Below, one piece after another: positions 57,001 to 64,000 of a stretch of DNA of 64,000 nucleotides; within the stretch, counting starts at the first letter, position 1, and every line of letters starts with the position of its first letter. A program made the translations under genes and the position numbers. The stretch covers positions 142,425 to 206,424 of the forward strand of contig CH002693.1 of the NCBI GenBank assembly GCA_000149265.1, in the 5' to 3' direction. This DNA is from Ciona savignyi (Eukaryota; Chordata; Ascidiacea; Phlebobranchia; Cionidae). The notes under the pieces are model-generated. The model did not search any database. It was not told the DNA's origin and saw only the letters and a list, made by a program, of their open reading frames with translations.

Positions 57001-58203
57001 AAGTCACTTACCAAGAAACAACCCTCAATCTATCAACTAGTTTCGTAACTGAACCATTCGGCTAAAAAGCGACGCGCTAACCAACAAAGCTATAACGACG
57101 GTGACAGACATGTTTTTATATCACAGAGTGGCAGCATAGGAATGTCTACACTTCACGGCTTCATGGCTTTCTTTGCATTTGCCGAACTTATCGTTGCCAT
57201 CACCCATTCTGTGTATTGCTGCAAGTACAAGAGCCTCACACGCACGGTATACATTATATGAAAATAGAAAAAGGTTTTTTTATGTGAAATGGAAAATGAC
57301 TTTCAATCTGTTACATAGAGTTGTCATAATTTATGATTAATTAATTACCTTGCAAAAAGACACAACCGTGAACTCCACCAAAGATTTAAAAGCACTCATC
57401 TGATGGCCTTTATAGAGTGCATCACCTTATTTATTTTAAAAGCAGGGGGCAGTGTACACAACCACATACCAACAACCGATGACCCAACAAATGCCAGTTA
57501 CAAGCATTGGCCAACATGGAGGTACAGTGTTGCAATCCCATTATCGTATTTGTATTTTCTGTCCAATTCTTACTATACCCCGTTCCAAACTGGTTCATGC
57601 TAATATCACATGGGAATGTTTTAAAATGACAAATCTGAAATTTTTTGCTATTTCCATGGCATCTGGAAACACATAGACGGGTGAAATTAAATTGTGTTAA
57701 ATAAATGACGTGTATTTCCAACGATAAATCAAGTGTTACGATTCGAAAGCACATTTAGCTGTATACCGGAATGTTATTAAGTTGTTCCACTTTCAGGAAT
57801 GCCAATGACCACGACTTACCCTGCAGTTTTATCAGTTCCCTACCAATACCCGACACCGATCTATGCTAACCACCAAGCCAACATGGTAACTATGATAAGT
57901 TGGTACATACTGGGTTTAGACATTTTATCCAAAAAAATTTATTAAAAAATTGACATTTTTAATCATTTTACTTAAATCTCAAAACTTTTAGATGAATCCA
58001 CCAAATGCAGCCAGTGCTTCGATGACGTCACCGACCTCAACTGCTGCACCTGCCTTAGTGACATCATCTGATATGACGTCACCACCACCACCTCAATATA
58101 CTGAGGTAGGGAATATGATTTTAACATGTAACAAGCAAATTCGATTTTACTGAACAATCATTTTTTACCGCAGGCCGATGGGATGGACAACAAATTGATT
58201 TGA
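54038..58203 (+). CDS. CD20/MS4A-like four-pass membrane protein, paralogue D
   Basis: Nine exons in phase: 54038-54133, 55139-55264, 55986-56042, 56263-56544, 57127-57246, 57446-57521, 57797-57885, 57992-58105 and 58174-58203, giving about 329 residues. Helix 1-2 read ISAGIWCGIFFLVAGILAAV, helix 3 MVMSIFAAIFAATMLGIEVA, helix 4 HGFMAFFAFAELIVA. The loop has YNYYSYCSGYYQPSYYKSGT and two further Cys. The tail is longer than in B and C, with MTSPTSTAAP, ending PPPPQYTE (PPxY); stop after ADGMDNKLI. All introns are GT-AG. Its 3' half is nearly duplicated, inverted, as E. Confidence 0.9.
54458..54750 (-). mobile_element. tRNA-derived SINE, full length, intron 1 of D
   Basis: AATAGGATATGATATTGATG tail, body and core almost consensus, head CCAGACTAACCGGTCGG. 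Young copy. Confidence 0.9.
55844..55955 (+). mobile_element. SINE 3' end, intron 2 of D
   Basis: AGCTCCGGTAACCCGACGAT to ATGAATATCCTATCCTATCC, near-consensus but 5'-truncated, as expected from incomplete reverse transcription. Confidence 0.85.
56775..57100 (-). mobile_element. Old SINE in intron 4 of D, shared with E
   Basis: AATAGGATATCCATCCTTGC, CCTCGCGTCCACTGTAAGGT, AAAAGCGACGCGCTAACCAA. The E copy shows the same head, inverted, at the window edge (63959-64000). Confidence 0.75.
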
Positions 58204-58308
58204 ACCGCATTCTACCAAAGCATTTCCGGACAAAACGATATTAAAACTTGTATATACTTTCCTATGCTTACTTTATATTAGCACTTTGTGTATTTTACTC
58301 TATGATTT

Positions 58309-58314
58309 ATTAAA
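58309..58314 (+). promoter_or_regulatory. Candidate polyadenylation signal ATTAAA for D
   Basis: ATTAAA 106 bases after the stop codon. The E copy reads ATTGAA at this place. Confidence 0.35.
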
Positions 58315-58336
58315 GTTTGCGATCTACATAAGAGTC

Positions 58337-60148
58337 CCACTATTGTTTTTGACCTAACGTGGATCCTCGTCTTATTTCGTCAAACGCTTTAACGTTTTTG
58401 TTTTTGACTTGTCCATTCAAATTGTTTTAAGGAATAGTTAAATCGGGACAATAATTTCAGATATGGGTAACAACTTCACCTAATATTTTATTAATTGGTA
58501 AGTAATTTTTTGGTATTTTTCCAAAATTTTGTAGGCAAATTTTTAATAAAACGTTTTACAAGGGCTGCTTGTCCGTAGATTGTCAAGTAACTTAGCAGAT
58601 ACAGTGTGGATGCAGTTAAATGGGTTCTACTAAAACTGCAGGAACGTCATAATCATATTCAACACCCTTTGACCCAACGAGAGGCTCGAGCTAACCTGTC
58701 AGTTGAAAACGCGTTTTCACATTCACGGGGTTAAAATATAAATATTATGTAAAATCTTGCATTGTATATAATATATCGGTAACATGTATTGCCGATGTAC
58801 ATATGTATAACAAAGTTCGAATATCATCTTGTTTCCTGTTTGCGTGTATTTAAATATATGTGAATTTCAGGAAATAATTTTTGGTTATGGAATACTCTAA
58901 AACAAATTTATCTTTATAAAAATAGGTAAAATAAAATATCAATCTTTATCAAGATTGGTATCTTTATCAAATGTTTTAAGAGATCATAGTCTGGTTTTAA
59001 CCAAACAAACTTAGACGGGGGAACTATCTAACACAATCACATTTGAATTAAAACAAGCAATTTTTGGGGTCTCTTTTTAGTCCTCGTTTACATTGCAATT
59101 GCGACCAAGAGGATTGTTTTGTGGATTAGAACCATAGAATTATTCTTTAAAGTAAAATCCAAACTTTAATTCTTCAAATTTAAAATGTTTACAGAAAAAT
59201 TTGTCTTTGACCAAAGTTTTGCTCCGGATTGAAACGAAATTAGATAAACCTACCAATGATACAATTTGTCATTTAAAAATTCTGGCTGGTTGTTATTTAG
59301 CGTGGCAATAAACTTTAAACAAAAACCTAACGTCTCAGCAATCGATTAAAGGTTGAAAAATTCAACATTGAACTGATACAAGGGTCTCAGTTATAAGGTT
59401 ATCTGTTAATAGGCCTATATAAAAGGGTTAAAGTTGAAACGTTAAAAAGTCTCAGTTAAAGGAGTCTTAATTTAAATGTCCATAGTTGAAAATCACATAT
59501 TTAAAAAGCTTAAAGGAGCCAGGGAAAAGATTCTAGTTTTCAGTCGTTATGTAACATTTCAAGTTTGTATCACTTTAAATGCTTCTAATGACGTAAAGCA
59601 ATTTTCGAGTTACACCTTCCAAACTACTGTTAAACATATAATTAAATTATGTTCAATGAAACGCTAAATATGTAAATTAATAAGTTAATGTTTCAATAAA
59701 ATAATTGTACTTATATTTTACTGTTGACTCCTATTTATTTAATTTGGTGTGGGCAAAACGTTTTTAATGACTAGGATAATAGCAAATCTAATGGTCCACC
59801 GCCAAAATTTGATTTAATATACCAATCATTTACCGAAATTTATACTTTTTGAGACATTCCTTCCTTTGTAGTAAAATCCTTGCTTATTTTCGAGCTTAGT
59901 TTCGAACCTATTAAGATTTCGTCACCAAGACCGTTTTTATTTAGAACTCCGTATATCTATCGGTCGAGTTAACCATTCGCCCACACGACCGTACGGGTTC
60001 AGGCGATGTTCGCTTAGCGAATTCTTAATAGACACAACTCTCTGACTAGCAGGTAGACATTCATTCTCGACATTTGGAATCCTACCAACTCACGAAACTC
60101 TTATTTTATTAAATCGACCTGACTATATATGTAAATTTTCAATTACCG
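58337..60148. other. Left part of the D/E spacer
   Basis: AT-rich. A decayed plus-strand SINE 3' half lies at about 58566-58750 (GGGTTCTACTAAAACTGCAG, CACGGGGTTAAAATATAAAT). A minus-strand tRNA-Ser-like repeat lies at 59890-59992 (TAGTTTCGAACC, AAGACCGTTTTTATT, GGTCGAGTTAACCATTCGCC). GTCTCAGTT-type iterations occur at 59380-59465. No gene seen. Confidence 0.5.
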
Positions 60149-60521
60149 TGTGGAGCCAGGGGTTTCAGCAATCTAGGTTGGCCGGTACCAGGTCCCAGGA
60201 TCCGCTGCCTTCTATGCCTAGTACATAAATCTTCGCTCCGACTCTATATCTACCCATATGGCTAAACTAAACAGACAAACCGGAAAACTGTACTCGTATT
60301 CTTTATTAAGTTGTATCTCTATGTATCTGTATGTATGGAATCGCACAACGCTTTATAAAGCAAAATATGACGTAGATGGAAAACAACTGCTTTGGGTGTA
60401 AATGACGTCATAAGGTGATAAATGTCAATGACGTCATAAGGTGACGACAGAACGAACACAGTTGGCATCGATTAAATGAAATAAATGCAGTTTTTGAAAA
60501 TATAATGTCAAAATTGCTACA
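60149..60521. mobile_element. Probable solo LTR (LTR retrotransposon fossil)
   Basis: A 373-bp segment beginning TGTGGAGCC and ending GCTACA (TG...CA type), flanked by a 4-bp direct repeat ACCG (60145-60148, 60522-60525). It contains two copies of ATGACGTCATAAGGTGA (about 60402 and 60430). No internal coding region remains, as expected for a solo LTR left by recombination. Gypsy-like by target length only; family unverified. Confidence 0.5.
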
Positions 60522-61492
60522 ACCGTGTGAAAATTTCCCTTGCCATTTTCCAATCAAGGGAAAAATTAACGAAACCAATTTAGTTTAAATTTAGCGTAAG
60601 GGTTGTTACCATTGAGTCGCCAGGTTTTGCAAAGTAGTAACTCTGTATAACTGCGTGTCACAACCGGCTAGCTTCTACAAACTTATGATTTGGAAAGGCG
60701 TTCTCAATTATACACATCTGCTTGCCAAAATGCCGTATAAATAGAAATTTATTAACAAAAATTTACACCGAACAAGATGTCTACGATCGGAGATGGGAAG
60801 ATTGAACTTAGCAACAAATCCGATTTGCAAATATGTATAGATGATAGGTAAAATCGACTTTAAAACAAAGACGTCAATAAAAACATTTTGTAATGTATCC
60901 AAATACTTCCATTTAGACTGTTGGTATGAAATGAAATGATAAAATGTCATAATAAGCGTACTTAAAGATTAAGCAAAATATAAAGCATTAGTGAGTTTGG
61001 TTTAAAATGTGCAACCCTTAATTAACACAAATTACTGTTATAACAAAATTGTAAAACAAGGAAAAACAGCAATAAAATTTAATACTTACATTAAGACTTG
61101 TTGACTTAAAATATACTTGTTGGCTTGAAATAGACTGATAAATGCAAATAAGACATAGGCTTAATCAATGATTAAGCAAATAAAAATAGCCAATATACTG
61201 CATGACCCGAATGGGTATAATAAAAAGAAATAACTTATAATCAATTTATTGTTTTAACCAAACTATAAAGTTCATTGATATGTGTAACTTTATGGGTGGA
61301 GTAACGGGTTGCTATAATTTATAAATGACGCCTTTCATTAAATAAACAGCCAGTTTATGTCCTCTGGTTGTAATTGGCGGTACAGTTGATACGATACGGT
61401 GATTGATATGGTAGGGTTGGGGAGATACGGAACGGTAGTTGATACGATACGATTTTCTGCGGTATATAAAACAACCAATTCATTAAACTTAC
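60522..61492. other. Right part of the D/E spacer
   Basis: AT-rich, with no recognisable gene. GATACGATACG-type direct repeats at 61386-61455 are noted. Confidence 0.4.
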
Positions 61493-61799
61493 GAATAGGA
61501 TAGGATAGGATATTCATGTTTATCCCCGTGAATGGGAAAACCAAGGGGGTTATCAGTTATCACACGGGCAATCGTCAGACCACCTCGCGCCCATCGTCGG
61601 GTTACCGGAGTTATTGCAGTGTGTTGTATATGATTCACACGTTCCTTCAATTTGGTAGAACCCATGAATCCGCTGGGTTTAGGCAATGTCCGTAAAGTGC
61701 CTTGCCCAAGGACACAACCGACTAGCTAACGAACAGTTTCGCACCTGCAACCTTTCGATTGAAAGGCGACGCCCTTAACCGTTAGACCAACTGGCCGAA
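61493..61799 (-). mobile_element. tRNA-derived SINE, full length, youngest-looking copy
   Basis: Starts with AGGATAGGATAGGATATTCA, all blocks near consensus, head GACCAACTGGCCGAA. An 8-base internal duplication (TTATCAGTTATCA) is present. Confidence 0.92.
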
Positions 61800-62256
61800 T
61801 CTTAATATAAATCATAAACATCACACAATCACCAAACTTTGGCTTTAAACGGTACAGAAAATACGGTATCGGAAGAAAAATGGTACACTGTAGTCTCTAC
61901 GGTTACTAATTCGTAAAGGAAGAAAGTTCTGACATGCGGTCTAATATAGGCGATTTCAACATAAACTCCCATTATTACGTATTTGGGTTATGACGCAATT
62001 TATGATTTACCATAGACATCAAAAAATATATACGCAAATGAATAAATAATGGGTCGAGATATCTTACACCAACTTTGCGTGATTTAAAAAGGGGCTCCTA
62101 CGTTAAGTCATATTAAATGCTGTGACGCTTATATAGATCGTAAACTTCAATAAATCATAGGGTAAAATACACAAAGTGCTAATATAAAGTAAGCATAGGG
62201 AAGTATATACAAGCTTTAATATCGTTTTGTCCGGAACTGCTTATGGAGAATGCGGT

Positions 62257-64000
62257 TCAAAGCAATTTTTCGTCCATTCTATTGTCCTGCAATGAAAAAA
62301 ATGATTGTTCAGTAGAATTCGCTTGTTACATGTTAAAATCACATTTCCTACCTCAGTATATTGAGTTGGTGCTGGTGACGTCATATCAGATGATGTCACT
62401 AAGGGAGGTGCAGCAGTGGAGGTCGGTGACGTCATCGAAGCACTGGTTGCATTTGTTGGATTCATCTGAAAGTTTTGAGACTTACGTAATAAGAATACAA
62501 ATGTCAATTTTTTAATAATTTTTTAAATAAAATGTCTAAACCCAGTATGTACCAACTAATCATAGTTACCATGTTGGCTTGGTGGTTAGCATAGATCGGT
62601 GTCGGGTATTGGTAGGGAACTGATAAAACTGCAGGGTAAGTCGTGGTCATTGGCATTCCTGGAAATGGAACAACGTAATAGCATTTCGGCATACAGCTAA
62701 ATGTTCTTTTAATTAGTATAACATTCGATTTATCGCAGGATATACACATCATATATTTAATAAAAATGAAATTCAGTTAGTTTGCGGATTTGTCATTTAA
62801 AAAAAAAATACCTGTGGAACCTCCTTGTTGACCAATGCTTGTTACTGGCATTTGTTGGGTCATCGGTTGTTGGTATGTGGTTGTGTACACTGCCCCCTGC
62901 TTTGAATATAAACATCGTAATGCACTAAATAACGGCCATCAGAAAAATGTTTTTAAATCTTTGGTGGATTTTACGGTTGTGCCTTTTTTCGTTTTTTACT
63001 TAAGATGGCGTATAACCAATTATACCACTATGTGCGGGCGGATGTTACGAGTGGTAGCCTCCATGAGACATAGTGTTTAAATAAGTATTTTGCTGAGTCA
63101 CAATTAGATAACCGCCATTTCTATGCGCGGTTGCTAAGAGCATGGCCTAAGCTTCGTGCCAGTGTTTCTCTTGAAGCTGTGTAGTTTTAGTGAACCAGAG
63201 GTGTTAAATGTGCATTTTTCTCTGTTTTGTTGTGTAAAAATGCCGATGAAGGGGTATAAGCTTAAAATTTTTAAGTAAAGGTTTGGAGGGTTTTGAGTTT
63301 AGGTTGCAGATCCAAGCATCCCCTTTGTGAGGACAGTTTGCATTGGAGAAATAGGGAGAATAATTGGTTGAACGCCTCCTAAATCATGAATTACGAAAAC
63401 TCTATTTAATATGATGATGGTCATTTTCAATTCCATATTGATATACCAGAATAGACAAGGTATACGCACGGCGAACAACGTATAATCGATCGTATTGACC
63501 ATTTAATAACCGAAGGTTTTCTTTGGCAAAATGAACAAAACTAAAATAAGGGGGAAAAGTGAAGATATAAAGATAAGGAAGATTTCTCTATTAAAATGAA
63601 CTTTATAACATTACGGTAAGTGTAAGTTGTAAGGGCTCGGTGTAAAGGAAGCGTTAGTTCCAGTGTGAAAATAGTGTTTGGGGCAGAGTTCAAATTAGTT
63701 TTCTTTGTTTAAGTGAGCAGTTTTCCCCCTTCCCCCTTTCTTCGTTCACTCATTTTAAAGTTGCCATTGGGAAATGTAAATATAACTGTTTATACTTCCA
63801 TATAATGTATACCGTGTGTGGAAATCTTTTGTACTTGCAGCAATACACCGTATGAACGATAGCAATGATAAGTTCGGCAAATGCAAAGAAAGCCATGAAG
63901 CCGTGAAGTGTAGACATCCCTGTGCTGCCACTCTGTAATGGAAAACATGTCTGTCAACGTCGTTATAGCTTTGTTGGTTAGTGCGTCGCTTTTCAGTCGA
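62257..64000 (-). CDS. CD20/MS4A-like paralogue E, 3' half (runs off the window)
   Basis: Minus-strand exons equivalent to exons 5-9 of the family: 63813-63932, 62812-62896, 62570-62658, 62352-62465 and 62257-62286. Helix 4 is HGFMAFFAFAELIIA followed by IVHTVYCCKYKRFPHT, which differs from D (SLTRT). Exon 7 encodes exactly the same peptide as D (MPMTTTYPAVLSVPYQYPTP, then IYANHQANM). Exon 8 ends PAPTQYTE, so the PPxY of D is lost (APTQY). The end is DNRMDEKLL and stop. Exon 6 has two possible donors nine bases apart. Exons 1-4 lie beyond the right edge. Convergent with D. Confidence 0.85.
63240..63395. repeat. Dispersed repeat in an intron of E
   Basis: Matches 33350-33540. It is absent from the corresponding short intron of D (57247-57445), so it entered E after the duplication, or was lost from D. 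Confidence 0.6.
63959..64000 (+). mobile_element. SINE head cut by the window edge
   Basis: GTTATAGCTTTGTTGGTTAG, TGCGTCGCTTTTCAGTCGA is the reverse complement of the SINE head in intron 4 of D, in the inverted duplicate. Confidence 0.75.

Overview
The window looks like a draft-assembly piece of an ascidian genome, most likely Ciona (inference). The reasons are AT-rich sequence, compact multi-exon genes with short GT-AG introns, very many copies of one tRNA-derived SINE of the composite type described from Ciona, and small hAT- and mariner-like elements in introns. One run of N (46781-47159) is an assembly gap. No CRISPR array, operon or convincing functional tRNA or rRNA gene was seen. All gene models below were assembled by hand from open frames, splice sites, phase agreement and paralogue comparison.

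Layout. 53-3661 (-): 3' part of an unrecognised cysteine-rich gene, with a complete hAT-type element (2328-3297) in its intron. 7256-16200 (+): a complete 13-exon SLC22-type solute carrier gene of about 582 residues. 19986-24614 (+): first member (A) of a CD20/MS4A-like four-membrane-segment family. 29123-33777 (-): a complete 4-exon dUTPase gene whose first intron holds a roughly 2.1 kb minisatellite. 38191-42751 (+): MS4A-like B. 46048-50930 (+): MS4A-like C, possibly decaying. 54038-58203 (+): MS4A-like D. 62257-64000 (-): MS4A-like E, running off the right edge; with D it forms an inverted duplication around a spacer of about 4 kb.

The most interesting system is the MS4A-like cluster. Five paralogues share nine exons with nearly fixed lengths and phases, an unusually tyrosine-rich large extracellular loop, and a Pro/Gln/Thr-rich cytoplasmic tail ending in or near a PPxY motif. 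The cluster carries a readable history of duplications and insertions: a SINE shared by B and C, a foldback element present in C but absent from the matching site in B, a hAT MITE present in one of two tandem copies, and a very recent D/E inverted duplication. Intergenic DNA is mostly SINE fragments, a second tRNA-Ser-like repeat family, arrays of a ~330-bp repeat, one probable solo LTR and unassigned AT-rich sequence.
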